The notes: generated from the letters alone by a model not told the origin. 44,289 nucleotides of DNA from Candidatus Microgenomatus sp. (GCA_020724555.1 DYGT01000005.1:39742-84030), one strand, 5' to 3'; positions 7,652 through 16,518 are shown, counted from the stretch's first letter. Made by a program: numbers and translations.

Positions 7652-8713
7652 CTACGACTCAAGTCTTTCATTCATCTCATATAAAGCAACAACAAACAAA
7701 GATTCACTCCAGCCCAAAGGAGTGTTTTCATTGTATTCCGGGCTGTTACTGAAATAAAGCTCGGGCATGCCTCGGGGCGTGTCTTCGGCAAGAAGGCTTT
7801 TGATTAATTCTTCGGCTTTTTCAACCTGCCCCATTTTTTGGTAAATAATTGCGAGCCAGGAAAGCCCGAATGTCCATTCGGCCTCTTCACTCAGGGTGTC
7901 AATATTTTTGTTGTAATATCTATCGCCTTTATAGCGAATTACACCGCGTTTTTTTAATAAATGGTATTCAACGTTTGTTAATATCTCCTCTTTTTGCTCG
8001 TCGTTAACGACGTCGTACGGCCAGATTAAAGAAAGCTGGGCAAGGTCTACAAATTTACGTTTAGACTCACGCGGTAGTAACTCACTTAATGCTTTTTCCC
8101 CTTTTTTAATTAAAGAAAGCGGTACTTCAATATATGAAAGTCTGGAAATGGATTTAAGGCCTGCCACACAAGCCCCGACACTACTGGCGTGAAGCTCCTC
8201 ATCTTCTTCCCACATACCGGAATCGGGATCATGCCAGTATTCAATGGCTTCGAGGTATTTAATAAGCTTATTTACAATGCGCACATGGTCAGGAGTTTTG
8301 ATGACTGCGCGTTTATTTTTTACTTCAAGCTCCCCCAAACGAAATAAAATGCAGCCCACGGCATCATTTTGTTTGTTGCCCCACTCTTCCCAAAATTCAG
8401 CAAACGTTTCTGGATGAAACCTGGCATGAATATATTCATAACTATAAGTGGGTTTATTTTTGATCGCCTTATCAATCTTATCTTCGTGGTGTAAAAAAAT
8501 ATTTAGGATTGCGCGATATGTGCGCTCGACCGTTTTCCAGTCTCCGATTATCTCAAACGCCAAAGTCTCATAAAAATTGTCTCTAAGCCAACTTTTATCG
8601 TACCCCGTGGGCACACCCTGTTTTGAAGCCAAAAAAAGCCCGGATTTACTTTGAAGACTCTTTAAAATTCTAATATGTTTTTTAATAAGATCGTCGTAGG
8701 TTACCCTAGCCAT
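7652..8713 (-). CDS. GH15-like (glucoamylase / phosphorylase-kinase-like) protein
   Basis: A 353-residue all-alpha protein resembling the alpha6/alpha6 barrel of GH15 glucoamylases and the related phosphorylase kinase alpha domain (COG3387). Visible signatures are GYDKSWLRDNFYE near residue 38, NKQNDAVGCILF around 112-123, MWEEDEELHASS with candidate acid residues near 175, and PLGWSESLFVVAL near the C-terminus with a likely second catalytic Glu. It probably acts on alpha-linked glucans or oligosaccharides in the cytoplasm, as no signal peptide is present. It is shorter than classical glucoamylases. TAAAAT lies 6 nt before the ATG. Confidence 0.75.
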   Translation of the reverse strand: MARVTYDDLIKKHIRILKSLQSKSGLFLASKQGVPTGYDKSWLRDNFYETLAFEIIGDWKTVERTYRAILNIFLHHEDKIDKAIKNKPTYSYEYIHARFHPETFAEFWEEWGNKQNDAVGCILFRLGELEVKNKRAVIKTPDHVRIVNKLIKYLEAIEYWHDPDSGMWEEDEELHASSVGACVAGLKSISRLSYIEVPLSLIKKGEKALSELLPRESKRKFVDLAQLSLIWPYDVVNDEQKEEILTNVEYHLLKKRGVIRYKGDRYYNKNIDTLSEEAEWTFGLSWLAIIYQKMGQVEKAEELIKSLLAEDTPRGMPELYFSNSPEYNENTPLGWSESLFVVALYEMNERLES

Positions 8714-8719
8714 ACAACT

Positions 8720-8725
8720 ATTTTA
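8720..8725 (-). promoter_or_regulatory. -10 box for the GH15-like gene
   Basis: TAAAAT on the minus strand, 6 nt before the ATG at 8713; predicted leaderless start. Confidence 0.4.
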
Positions 8726-8757
8726 AACTATTTATAACAGCTTTAGCACCTAATATA

Positions 8758-9456
8758 TCAAAACCCATGGCTTTTGATTGCATTTGTATAATTGCAGTGC
8801 TCGCATTCCTGAGCTGCTTCTGGTGGTATAGGACTATCCAAACAATCGCGGATCTCCATAATTTTCCCCTCCACCCACGAATCGTCACCGCTGTAGGCAA
8901 TAAGGTTTATCTCAAACTCCAGTTTTCCGTCAAAGGCTTTTCTATCTTTTTGCCCGTTGGCATAAACAAAATAACCGGTTGAGGAGACCTTGTAACCGTT
9001 TTGTCGCAAGAGCCACTGGTAAATCTCCATTTGCCGCCTATAGGCGTCGTGCCAAGGGGTGTCTTCCAAATGATCAACCACCCCGTTTTTGGCTGTAGCT
9101 TTATAATCAACCACGATGTATTCGCCTTTGGAGTTAATCCACAAGTCATCAATGGCACCGAAGATGAGTAAATCCGTTGGCTTGTGGTGGTATTGCACTC
9201 CGGTAAAGTTATGCCGCCAAGCATCTAGCATCTCGTGCGCCACCGGCCGAGCGTCTATCCCGTATTGCTCCTGCAACGGGTGCGGCTCCCCTTTTGCGCG
9301 GTGAATGTCAAACTCCTCTTTAAGGAGGTGGTCCACGGCGGAGTTAAGGGTAAAAGCGGGCATCCCCGGCCGCTTAATCCCCGCCACCTGATCCAGCCAA
9401 AAGCACCTCGGGCACTGGATGAAAAGATCAATTTTAGAACGGGAAAGTTTTGTCAT
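8758..9456 (-). CDS. PD-(D/E)XK nuclease with probable Fe-S cluster (Cas4/AddB-like)
   Basis: A 232-residue RecB/Cas4-like nuclease. The core is GAIDDLWI (Asp103/104), then VVDYKAT (Asp117, Lys119) and the QMEIYQWLL helix with Gln142. CPRC near residue 15 and CEHC at 218-221 match the Cys pattern that holds an iron-sulfur cluster in Cas4 and AddB. It probably processes single-stranded or recombination DNA ends. No cas genes or CRISPR repeats are nearby, so a stand-alone repair or uptake role is more likely than adaptation. TAAAAT ends 7 nt before the ATG. Confidence 0.8.
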   Translation of the reverse strand: MTKLSRSKIDLFIQCPRCFWLDQVAGIKRPGMPAFTLNSAVDHLLKEEFDIHRAKGEPHPLQEQYGIDARPVAHEMLDAWRHNFTGVQYHHKPTDLLIFGAIDDLWINSKGEYIVVDYKATAKNGVVDHLEDTPWHDAYRRQMEIYQWLLRQNGYKVSSTGYFVYANGQKDRKAFDGKLEFEINLIAYSGDDSWVEGKIMEIRDCLDSPIPPEAAQECEHCNYTNAIKSHGF

Positions 9457-9463
9457 TTAATAC

Positions 9464-9469
9464 ATTTTA
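9464..9469 (-). promoter_or_regulatory. -10 box for the Cas4/AddB-like gene
   Basis: TAAAAT on the minus strand, 7 nt before the ATG at 9456. It lies between two divergent genes whose starts are 48 bp apart. Confidence 0.4.
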
Positions 9470-9503
9470 CCCCAAAATCCCGAAAGTTGTAGAATGTAAG
9501 AAA

Positions 9504-10070
9504 ATGGATATTAAAAACATAAAATTTCAGTCCAAGGAAGCAAAATTCCCAGACAACCTTTATTTTTTTGGTATATGGCTTGTGTCCAAAGAAAGGCTTA
9601 CGCTCTATTTTCCCCAAAAAACCTATATCTCAGCTGAAAATACACTCAAAGCAGGTAAAAAATATCTTCCTCATGCCCGCAGTCAAGTTCACAAAACCAC
9701 AAAAATTCCTAATGTAATTATAATTATTAGTTTAAAATATTCTAAAAAAATCAAACTTCAAAAAAGTTTATGGTCTCAAAATCCATCGGGTAATATAATA
9801 ACGCATTCTTACTCGTTAATCGAAGCAGTTGATAAATATCACGATCACCACGTCGTTGTAGCACCGGTATGGGAAAAAAACAAATGTGAGCTTAAAGTTG
9901 CCCTTGGAATAAACAAAAAGGCTAAAAAAACCGAGCTTTATAAGGCCATGCAGTCATCCGATACCTATATCAGTCCGGAGGCAAAACACGCTGCGCTTTA
10001 TTCAATCTTTGATGTCTATAGCTTTGATTTTGATACAAACCAATTAGTTGAAAAGAGTTTGAATAACTAA
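9504..10070 (+). CDS. Uncharacterised protein
   Basis: A 188-residue soluble, lysine-rich protein of unknown function. No clear motif is recognised. Alternating hydrophobic strands (PNVIIIISLKY, HHVVVAPVWEK, CELKVALGI) suggest an alpha/beta fold. The ATG at 9504 is preferred over an in-frame start at 9450 because TAGAAT lies 8 nt upstream, as for other leaderless starts here, and the longer form would overlap the divergent nuclease gene. It stands alone between divergent and convergent neighbours. Confidence 0.55.
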   Translation: MDIKNIKFQSKEAKFPDNLYFFGIWLVSKERLTLYFPQKTYISAENTLKAGKKYLPHARSQVHKTTKIPNVIIIISLKYSKKIKLQKSLWSQNPSGNIITHSYSLIEAVDKYHDHHVVVAPVWEKNKCELKVALGINKKAKKTELYKAMQSSDTYISPEAKHAALYSIFDVYSFDFDTNQLVEKSLNN

Positions 10071-10110
10071 ATAGCCAGGTTTGAAACTCACGTTTTTGTA
10101 AACAAATTAT

Positions 10111-11397
10111 TTAGCTGGTATAAAACCATGACCAGTCCGGTTTATAGACCTCCTTGATATTGCTTTCATTCATTTTGTAGATATTATCCTCCAAAACGGT
10201 TTCCCATGTACCTTCATAATAATGGTAATCCACATCCATCCCGTCCCACGTTTTTGTTGAAAATTTTATAAACACCGTGTCCGCACTATCTTCAAAGCGC
10301 TCGGTGTAATAGACCTCCACATCCAATACATCCATAAACCTCGCCGTCCACTCCTCAAAATCCGTTTTTAATAAATAGTTTTCACTTAAAAGAGCAAAGC
10401 CCTCCTCCATCTTCCTGGCTTTAAGATAGGTATAAAATGCCTCAACCGCCGCTTCCGGAGAGATTGACGGATCAGCCTCAATTTTTACAATATTGGCGTC
10501 ATTAAAATCCGGAAGCTTGGTGAGCACGTCAAAGGAGGAAATAAAAAGAGACTGCCCTGATATGCTCATTGTATTTACACCAACAACCTTGCCGCAGCGC
10601 TCGATCAGCGGTCCACCGCTCATGCCCCCGGCAAGGTCAATATCCGTATGGATATAGCTGACGGGATAATATTTAGAAAATCTGACATCAAAATAATTGC
10701 CTTCGATAACCGTGGCGTTGCCCGTAATTTCCGTTCCTAACGGATAACCAGCGGCAATCAACTTCTCATTTTTGTAAAGGACAAACGGATCTAAAAACTC
10801 GAGTACAAAATCCGAATATTCACCTTCAACTATTAATACGGCCAGATCCGCATCCGAATCCCCGATGATTGCCTTGGGTGTGATAAATTGCCCGTCCGGA
10901 AAAATAATTTTGGGGCTGGGTTCATCGGCGATGACATGAAAATTGGTCAGTACCCGGTCTTTATCTATAAAAAATCCAGAGCCTTCCGAATACCCGCCGA
11001 CAACCCTTACGACTTTTTCTTGCAACTCATTTTCCGCCCCATAGGAACACAAGAATTTGCCGATATAGCCGTATTCTTTGCCCAAATAATCGGTAATTAC
11101 AAAAATGGAAGCAAAAAGATATGCAATAATCACTACAAAAAAACCGGCTTTGAGAAAATTTTTCAGGCTACGAAAAGGGTAAAGCACCATTTCAAAAACA
11201 AGACTGATAAATGCAAAAATAAATTTGATAACAAAACGGGTAATGTAATAGGCGGTATAGGTTATGATCTTTATCGGAAACAAATAAAGGGGAAAAAGCA
11301 ACCGGCGGATATATTTTACAAAACGGGAGATGAAACTTCTGGCTTTTTGTCTGATACGACGCGCGAGTCTTTCAAAATAAAGGTTAATATAATTCAC
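10111..11397 (-). CDS. Membrane-anchored HtrA-like serine protease with NTF2-like C-terminus
   Basis: A 428-residue protein starting at GTG. The N-terminal 105 residues are basic with two or three hydrophobic segments (about 32-70 and 82-102). A trypsin-like S1C domain follows, with the triad His154 (TNFHVI), Asp184 (DADLAVL) and Ser260 (GGMSGGPL). No PDZ domain is seen. Residues about 308-420 (SPEAAVEAFYTYLKARKMEEG onward) look like an NTF2-like cone fold, possibly a regulatory or peptide-binding module. It probably degrades misfolded proteins outside the membrane. TATAAT lies 10 nt upstream of the GTG. Confidence 0.8.
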   Translation of the reverse strand: MNYINLYFERLARRIRQKARSFISRFVKYIRRLLFPLYLFPIKIITYTAYYITRFVIKFIFAFISLVFEMVLYPFRSLKNFLKAGFFVVIIAYLFASIFVITDYLGKEYGYIGKFLCSYGAENELQEKVVRVVGGYSEGSGFFIDKDRVLTNFHVIADEPSPKIIFPDGQFITPKAIIGDSDADLAVLIVEGEYSDFVLEFLDPFVLYKNEKLIAAGYPLGTEITGNATVIEGNYFDVRFSKYYPVSYIHTDIDLAGGMSGGPLIERCGKVVGVNTMSISGQSLFISSFDVLTKLPDFNDANIVKIEADPSISPEAAVEAFYTYLKARKMEEGFALLSENYLLKTDFEEWTARFMDVLDVEVYYTERFEDSADTVFIKFSTKTWDGMDVDYHYYEGTWETVLEDNIYKMNESNIKEVYKPDWSWFYTS

Positions 11398-11464
11398 TAT
11401 ATCCCCGATTATAGCTTTTTATATAAAGTTGTAACCAGGCGCTAATCACAAATAAACTTTTTTA

Positions 11465-12199
11465 TTAAATTTCAATAATACCGCCGACGCCGTTTTTAAT
11501 ATAATTTTCCCCGTACCCTTTTTTAAATAACTCCCGGGCAAGACCCCCGCTGCAGTGTGAAGGTGCCACCTTCTCTACCCCTAACTTTTTAAAACTTTGA
11601 ATAATATTTTCTATCTCAACCTTTTCCGAATCTTTTAAATGGAATCCGCCCATCACCAAATATACCTTATTATCGGGTAACATTTCTTTTGCTTTTTTAA
11701 CTATATTCACAATCCCCGGATGGGCACAACCAGAAATTATTACCAAGCCTTTTATTGTATCCAAAACCAATGATTGCTCGACAACATCCATTCCCATCTG
11801 TCCGGTTGAATAAACAGACTCAAAAATAGCCTCGTTTTCATCAATCTCTTTGTATTCTACTAAAAAAGATTCAATAGTTTGTTTAATTGAATCGGGGAAG
11901 GAAGCAGGAATAAACACTTTAACGTTTTTATTTTTTTTCAATATCTGCGGTAGTCCCCCGACATGATCCGAGTGGATATGGCTCAGGAACACATTTTGGA
12001 TATCATTTGTATATAACCCTAGCGCTTTTATATTTGAAAGTAACACTTGTCCGTCTCCACCTGTGTCAAAAAGAATATTTTGCTGTTTACCCAAGGATAG
12101 TGTTTCGACCAAACAAGAAATTCCATGTGATGTTTTTAAACCGCTTTTGTATTCACAGTCATTAAACAACGTTGTTATGACCACATTTGTGATTTTCAT
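11465..12199 (-). CDS. Metallo-beta-lactamase-fold hydrolase (COG1237-like)
   Basis: A 244-residue protein. The metal-binding motif is SHIHSDH (His74, His76, Asp78, His79), with further ligand candidates His160 in SGCAHPG and His215 in PSHCSGG. The GCAHPG and GGFHL motifs match COG1237, which includes enzymes annotated as dihydropteridine-type phosphate synthases in methanopterin synthesis. In this context the substrate is unknown, and I would not assign the methanopterin role. TATAAA lies 5 nt before the ATG. Two small genes lie just upstream on the same strand, at gaps of 27 and 11 nt. Confidence 0.8.
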   Translation of the reverse strand: MKITNVVITTLFNDCEYKSGLKTSHGISCLVETLSLGKQQNILFDTGGDGQVLLSNIKALGLYTNDIQNVFLSHIHSDHVGGLPQILKKNKNVKVFIPASFPDSIKQTIESFLVEYKEIDENEAIFESVYSTGQMGMDVVEQSLVLDTIKGLVIISGCAHPGIVNIVKKAKEMLPDNKVYLVMGGFHLKDSEKVEIENIIQSFKKLGVEKVAPSHCSGGLARELFKKGYGENYIKNGVGGIIEI

Positions 12200-12226
12200 C
12201 TGTATTTATAATTTTATCACCTTTAA

Positions 12227-12430
12227 TCAGTTGGGGAATATAGCACCCAAACCCAAGTAAATAAAGACAGAAGTTACCATGCCCAAAACAAAAAGGTAAG
12301 GATTTTTGTATTTATTTGCCAATGCAATAAGCTCGTGTAGAGAAATAAAAATCATGGCAAGCACTACACCTATAATCGTGGTCATACCTGATAAAATAGA
12401 TAAAAATATAATTGCCGCAATTTCTGTCAT
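12227..12430 (-). CDS. Small two-helix membrane protein (ZIP-transporter-like fragment?)
   Basis: A 67-residue protein with two membrane segments (about 4-30 and 44-63). The SGMTTIIGVVLAM segment and the final LGLGAIFPN resemble the first two helices of ZIP-family metal transporters, but the rest of such a protein is absent. It may be a truncated relative or an independent small membrane protein. It follows the HAD-like gene by 11 nt and is probably co-transcribed with it. Confidence 0.5.
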   Translation of the reverse strand: MTEIAAIIFLSILSGMTTIIGVVLAMIFISLHELIALANKYKNPYLFVLGMVTSVFIYLGLGAIFPN

Positions 12431-12441
12431 CTTTAATTAAA

Positions 12442-13119
12442 TCAAACAATATAGTGCCCGGTATCCAAATAAACAAATTTTTTGGGGTCAGCAATATTTA
12501 GCCCTTCCACTATTCCTCTGTCTAATTTTGAACTACCTACAAAATAAACCATCTCAAAATCACCTTTATCAATCATTTTCTGAAGAACGCGGGAACCATC
12601 CTGGCTTTTGCCTGCCCTTACCTCCACATTTGTGATACCCGTTTGAGGATCGCGGCCCAGGTCTTCAATCCTTGTAGCTAAATTTTTCCCCATAAAGGGA
12701 AAGCGCCCACTGCCTGCCAATCTTCCTTTTTGCGGCATTAACCTGTTTGTCCAGACAACCATTTTATCTGCAGCTTTAACCAATCGGGAAAGCACATACA
12801 TTTTTTTAAACCCTACCTTTCTCTCCAGATGTATAGGGCTAATCATCACGCCGTCAAAATCCATGACTATTAGCACCTTTGCATCATCTCCCAAGCTTTT
12901 TTCGTACTCACTTAACACTTCTTCGTTGGGAGCGTATTTTTCATCGTTTAATCTGTAACCCAAGACCGTGTTTCTTAAAATATCTGCCGGGTCTACTTTT
13001 TTCCCTCCCATGCCTATAACTCTGGTTTCAATCGACCTTTCGGCTAAATGTTCACGGGAATTAAGCATATTTCTAACGCCCGGGCTTATAAGCCTTAATA
13101 TCCCTACGTCTTCAACCAT
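12442..13119 (-). CDS. HAD-superfamily-like protein
   Basis: A 225-residue protein. VLIVMDFDGVM (Asp87, Asp89) is a HAD motif I and VVWTNR (Thr124) fits motif II. Lys and Asp residues downstream, including VGSSKLDRG, could serve as motifs III/IV. The 80-residue N-terminal extension is unusual for a simple HAD phosphatase and carries no recognised domain. The substrate is unknown. The ATG at 13119 has TAAAAT 5 nt upstream. The only large gap in this area (13120-13292) lies upstream and holds two GC-rich hairpins. Confidence 0.6.
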   Translation of the reverse strand: MVEDVGILRLISPGVRNMLNSREHLAERSIETRVIGMGGKKVDPADILRNTVLGYRLNDEKYAPNEEVLSEYEKSLGDDAKVLIVMDFDGVMISPIHLERKVGFKKMYVLSRLVKAADKMVVWTNRLMPQKGRLAGSGRFPFMGKNLATRIEDLGRDPQTGITNVEVRAGKSQDGSRVLQKMIDKGDFEMVYFVGSSKLDRGIVEGLNIADPKKFVYLDTGHYIV

Positions 13120-13124
13120 ATACC

Positions 13125-13130
13125 ATTTTA
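13125..13130 (-). promoter_or_regulatory. -10 box for the HAD-like gene
   Basis: TAAAAT on the minus strand, 5 nt before the ATG at 13119. Confidence 0.4.
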
Positions 13131-13205
13131 AACTAATTTTTTGGGTAATTCCATTTATGAGAAATTTCCAATACTTTACTTTTTTAGCTCTTCTATTAAT
13201 AAACT

Positions 13206-13315
13206 ACCGCGGGTTAAAAACCCGTGGTATTCTCGCCCTGCGGCCTGCCTACCGGCAAGGCGGGGCTCGACAAGTTTGTTCACTGCTTTGTTTCATCCCC
13301 GCTGAGCGGGGTTTT
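13206..13315. repeat. REP-like intergenic hairpin pair
   Basis: Hairpin A is ACCGCGGGTT (13206-13215) pairing with AACCCGTGGT (13219-13228). Hairpin B is CCCCGC (13297-13302) with GCGGGG (13306-13311), then TTTT on the plus strand. Hairpin B also encodes the last codons and stop of the minus-strand fusion gene. A closely similar pair occurs at 22046-22079, and half of hairpin B recurs at 15527-15537, so this looks like a dispersed repeat family rather than a simple terminator. Confidence 0.55.
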
Positions 13316-14165
13316 CGCAAAGTTTGAATAAATTTTCAACCAGCTCCATTTGGCCATGGAAATGAAAATAATCTTTAAAATCTTCATACTTCACCCACTT
13401 AACTTGCCTAATCTCACCGGCATCAGGCTTTATGTCATTTTTATCACCTGTAAAATTAACAAAAAACAGAGCCGCTTCCTGCCCTCTGTAAATATTTTCT
13501 TTTTCTTGGGCTATATCCCTCGCGATTAACCTATTTGGCCATTCATATTTGTTTATGTATTTACTTTTCTTGATAATTTCAAATTTTCCGGTTCCCAACT
13601 CTTTCTTTAACTCTCGCAATATTGTTTGTTCTTCTGTCTCACCTTTTTCAACCCCGCCACCCGGGAAATTCCAGTCAGTCTCATCATACCCCTGTAACTG
13701 GACAATTAGATAATTATTATCGCCATCGGTAACAACTGCGGATGTCTTTTTTCTATAATTTAAACCCACTGAATTTTTCAAGTACTCCACATACGAGCAT
13801 TGGACTGACAAGTGGATTTCTTCTCCCTCGCCAATATACTCATTATCATCCTTATCAATTAGACATGCATAAGTTACAAGATGATACCCTTTAGCGCTTG
13901 CCACTCCGTAGTCTTCAGACGAAGGATGGTAATCATGGAGTCCACCTTCCAGGCCAAACCAGAAATCAGCATCAGGATTTGCTCTTTTCGCATTTGTCGC
14001 ACGATTTATTGCTCCCCTTTTGGTCGTTTCTTTATTCAAAGGCTGGTCTGTAATCCCGGAATCTACTCTCTTTCCTTCAACTTCGACATTCAGATGAAGC
14101 TCGGTCAAAGCGTCTTTAACAATTTTAATTTTGTCCGGATTTCGTGAGCCAACTACTATTTGCAT
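13293..14165 (-). CDS. Fusion of non-canonical-NTP phosphatase (DUF84/YjjX-like) and Nudix domain
   Basis: A 290-residue two-domain protein. Residues 1-130 resemble the inosine/xanthosine triphosphatase family DUF84/YjjX: VVGSRNPDKIKIVKDAL at the N-terminus, then TKRGAINRA and FWFGLEGGLHD. The usual C-terminal part of that family seems missing. Residues 136-280 are a Nudix domain with box Gly170-x5-Glu176-x7-Arg184-Glu185-Leu-x-Lys188-Glu189-x-Gly191. Lys188 replaces the first Glu of the usual EE pair. Both halves fit nucleotide-pool cleaning. The last residues (NPAQRG) are encoded by a repeat hairpin, so the C-terminus is probably recent. Confidence 0.8.
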   Translation of the reverse strand: MQIVVGSRNPDKIKIVKDALTELHLNVEVEGKRVDSGITDQPLNKETTKRGAINRATNAKRANPDADFWFGLEGGLHDYHPSSEDYGVASAKGYHLVTYACLIDKDDNEYIGEGEEIHLSVQCSYVEYLKNSVGLNYRKKTSAVVTDGDNNYLIVQLQGYDETDWNFPGGGVEKGETEEQTILRELKKELGTGKFEIIKKSKYINKYEWPNRLIARDIAQEKENIYRGQEAALFFVNFTGDKNDIKPDAGEIRQVKWVKYEDFKDYFHFHGQMELVENLFKLCENPAQRG

Positions 14166-14293
14166 AAACCATATATTAGCAGGAGAAAGTTGATTATAAA
14201 AATATAAATTCTACAATCTCTTTAATATGACAAAATTTTCCGTAAAACAAGAGGATAAAATGGGCTGTTTAGTCTTATTAGATCTGGATAATA

Positions 14294-15256
14294 TCATCTA
14301 CCAAATAAGTCCTCAATAATTTCATCCAAGGGAGTGGGCCTAATATCTATATCTTCAACCGGCAATTTTGAAATAATACCAGAAACCGCTTCCCCTTGCC
14401 TTTCTCTGGGAACTTCGATTGTGTACGAAAGGTTGTGAGAAGAGACAATCCTGCCAAATTTTTCAATTTTTTCTTTATCCACTTTTCTTTTTAAGATTAC
14501 GTCAAAATATTTTTTATCTTTATACTTGCCGATTAGTGTTGTCATTGAATCATCAAAAACAATCCTCCCTTGATTAATGACAATCACTCTGTCACAAACC
14601 TTCTCGATATCCGCCATTTCATGGCTGGTCAGGATAATCGTTGTTTTTTCGGTTTCATTAATATGTCTTAAAAACTGCCTAATTTTTCTCTTTGAAATAA
14701 TGTCCAGTCCAATCGTAGGTTCGTCAAGAAAAAGAATCGCAGGTTTGTGAAATATGGCAGCAATTAACTCAAACTTTAGTCTTTGTCCAAGAGACATCTT
14801 TCTGATCTGGGTATCAAAAAAATTATCCACTTCAAGCATTTCTGCCATTTCTCGAATAATTTTCCAAGAAGAAGTTTCACTTGTTTTATACATACTGATA
14901 AAAAGCGAAAGATTCTGTTTTGCCGTTAAATCCCACGAAAGGCTGTTTTTGTTTCCCATAACCAGTGCAATATCTCTTAAAAATTCCCGCTTTCTGTCAG
15001 TAGGTGTAAATCCTAAAACCGAAACATCACCGTTAGTTGGATAAATTAGCCCCGTAAGCATTTTTAAAGTCGTGGTTTTGCCCGCTCCATTTGGCCCTAA
15101 AAAAGCAACACTCTCTCCCGCTTTGACAGAAAAATTAATTTTGTCAACAGCAAGTATTTCCCTGTGGCTAGGAATAAAAAGGTTTTTTATAAACCCCCCG
15201 TCTCTTTTTGCAACTTTATACACTTTTGTTAGATTGGTAACTTCAATCATGTTCAT
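14294..15256 (-). CDS. ABC-2 exporter ATP-binding protein (COG4586-like)
   Basis: A 320-residue ATPase. Walker A is GPNGAGKTTT (54-63), the signature is MSLGQRLKFEL in place of LSGGQ, Walker B is AILFLDEPT, and the H-loop is LTSHEMAD. The SLGQR form and the roughly 80-residue C-terminal extension are typical of COG4586 ATPases. These pair with COG4587 and COG3694 permeases to export drugs or lipids. The partner genes lie upstream on the same strand, but the nearer one is split by a 5-kb insertion, so the complex is probably not assembled from this locus. The start is 3 nt after the permease-B stop. Confidence 0.9.
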   Translation of the reverse strand: MNMIEVTNLTKVYKVAKRDGGFIKNLFIPSHREILAVDKINFSVKAGESVAFLGPNGAGKTTTLKMLTGLIYPTNGDVSVLGFTPTDRKREFLRDIALVMGNKNSLSWDLTAKQNLSLFISMYKTSETSSWKIIREMAEMLEVDNFFDTQIRKMSLGQRLKFELIAAIFHKPAILFLDEPTIGLDIISKRKIRQFLRHINETEKTTIILTSHEMADIEKVCDRVIVINQGRIVFDDSMTTLIGKYKDKKYFDVILKRKVDKEKIEKFGRIVSSHNLSYTIEVPRERQGEAVSGIISKLPVEDIDIRPTPLDEIIEDLFGR

Positions 15257-15259
15257 TTT

Positions 15260-15523
15260 TTATGATGACGCCGATGAATACTGTCTTAAGGCCAACTTCC
15301 AAACAAAATTTTTAGCCAATAGTGCAACCATTGTCGCACCCACAACTAGTAAAAACAAATCAAGGTTAGTGGTTTTACCCAACAAATAAGAAGAAGTCAA
15401 AGCAGTATGGAAAATAACAGGCAGAACAACAAACCCCCAATTTCTGAAATTTGCAGGATACCCTTCAAACGGAATTGGCTCGTTATAATTACCAAGCTGG
15501 TAAGCCAGATGCTCAAACCCCTT
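15260..15523 (-). pseudogene. 3' part of split ABC-2 permease B (COG3694-like)
   Basis: Reading leftward in one frame up to the TAA at 15260, about 85 residues have the character of the C-terminal third of an ABC-2 permease. They include GFEHLAYQLGNYNEPIPFEG, then GYPANFRNWGF, two hydrophobic segments, and the end WKLALRQYSSASS, the usual RxYxSAxS-type tail. It stops 3 nt before the ATPase gene, as expected of an operon. The 5' part of the same gene lies 5 kb away at 20588-21150. Together they would make one protein of normal length. Confidence 0.8.
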
Positions 15524-15636
15524 TGCCCCCGCTGAGCACGATCGACTCGCCGCGCCAACGCCCCCCAGCGAGCCCTACAAAGCCGAAAGTAAAGGAATCA
15601 AAAAACGCAAAAATTTCTAGAGAAATCACAATCCTG

Positions 15637-16518
15637 TTATTGGTGAAGGTGTTCTAAGGCTATATCAATTATTCGATTTCGACCTATCTCATCCTCTATT
15701 ACAAAAGTGGCTATCATAATAAACTCCCGCCCAGCAAAGAGATCGAATCTGTGTTCATCAAACTTTTCAAGACCAACCTCCCTAACTACTTTTGCAAGAT
15801 CTATCCTCCCACCAGCATAGAGATTAGAGTAAAGAATCGTGTAGTCTACGATTGGATCAGCAAAAGTTGTATGTTCCCAGTCAATAACAGCCACAAGATT
15901 AGATCCTTCAAAAAAAGTGTGTTGAGGTTTCAAGTCTCTATGAGACAAAACAAACATATCACTCCGGCCAAGGTCATGTATCAAATCTCTATAACGAAAA
16001 GTCTCTTGGTCAAGCTTCAACTTGTTCAACCCATATAGGTATAAATTTCCAAAAAATGATGATTGATCGGATGTATTGTATAATACTTCCCCGGCAGGAA
16101 ATCCAAAAGAGTTGCTACTTACATCATGTATTGCTTCGATAACTGCTAACGTCGCATCGAGATCCAAACGCGAGTAAGATGCATAATCTCTACTAGTACC
16201 ACTTGCTTTACTTGTGAGAATGCCTACTCTGCCAAAACTAGTTTCTAGAGGTATCACCCTTGGGGTTGGAACGCCAACTAAATTGGCTAGTTTAACAGCA
16301 GCAATCTCATTCGCCACTCTAAACCTATCATTCCTTCCAGAATATATTTTTGCTACAAATTCTTCTCCCTGATTTTTATAAGACACTGCGAATGAATGCT
16401 TATCTTTCGTCTGAAGCGGAGTATGTAAACTACTCTCAGGAAACATCTTTTGCAAATCTTGAACCAGTAATAATCTTTGTTCATCTGTTATGCCCTGTGG
16501 TTTTTCTTTCTCTAGCAT
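15637..16518 (-). CDS. APH/choline-kinase-like phosphotransferase
   Basis: A 293-residue protein of the aminoglycoside phosphotransferase / protein-kinase-like fold. FVAKIYSG contains the likely ATP-binding Lys57, and Glu71 may pair with it. The catalytic loop is LSHRDLKPQH (His193, Asp195), and VIDWEHTTFADP has the Mg-binding Asp213. The loop normally reads HxDxxxxN; here the metal-binding Asn is His200. The substrate is unknown and could be a sugar, antibiotic or other small alcohol. It is the last gene of the inserted operon and overlaps the transglutaminase-like gene by 7 nt. Confidence 0.75.
   Translation of the reverse strand: MLEKEKPQGITDEQRLLLVQDLQKMFPESSLHTPLQTKDKHSFAVSYKNQGEEFVAKIYSGRNDRFRVANEIAAVKLANLVGVPTPRVIPLETSFGRVGILTSKASGTSRDYASYSRLDLDATLAVIEAIHDVSSNSFGFPAGEVLYNTSDQSSFFGNLYLYGLNKLKLDQETFRYRDLIHDLGRSDMFVLSHRDLKPQHTFFEGSNLVAVIDWEHTTFADPIVDYTILYSNLYAGGRIDLAKVVREVGLEKFDEHRFDLFAGREFIMIATFVIEDEIGRNRIIDIALEHLHQ

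Noticed and set aside
8758-9456. Cas4 of a CRISPR system
   Set aside because: The nuclease has Cas4-like Cys residues, but no CRISPR repeats or other cas genes are in the window.
11465-12199. Methanopterin biosynthesis enzyme
   Set aside because: The fold and motifs match COG1237, but nothing else in the window supports that pathway; only the hydrolase fold is claimed.
15451-15657. 68-codon plus-strand frame at the left insertion edge
   Set aside because: Antisense to the permease fragment, proline-rich, with no promoter or RBS; a shadow frame.
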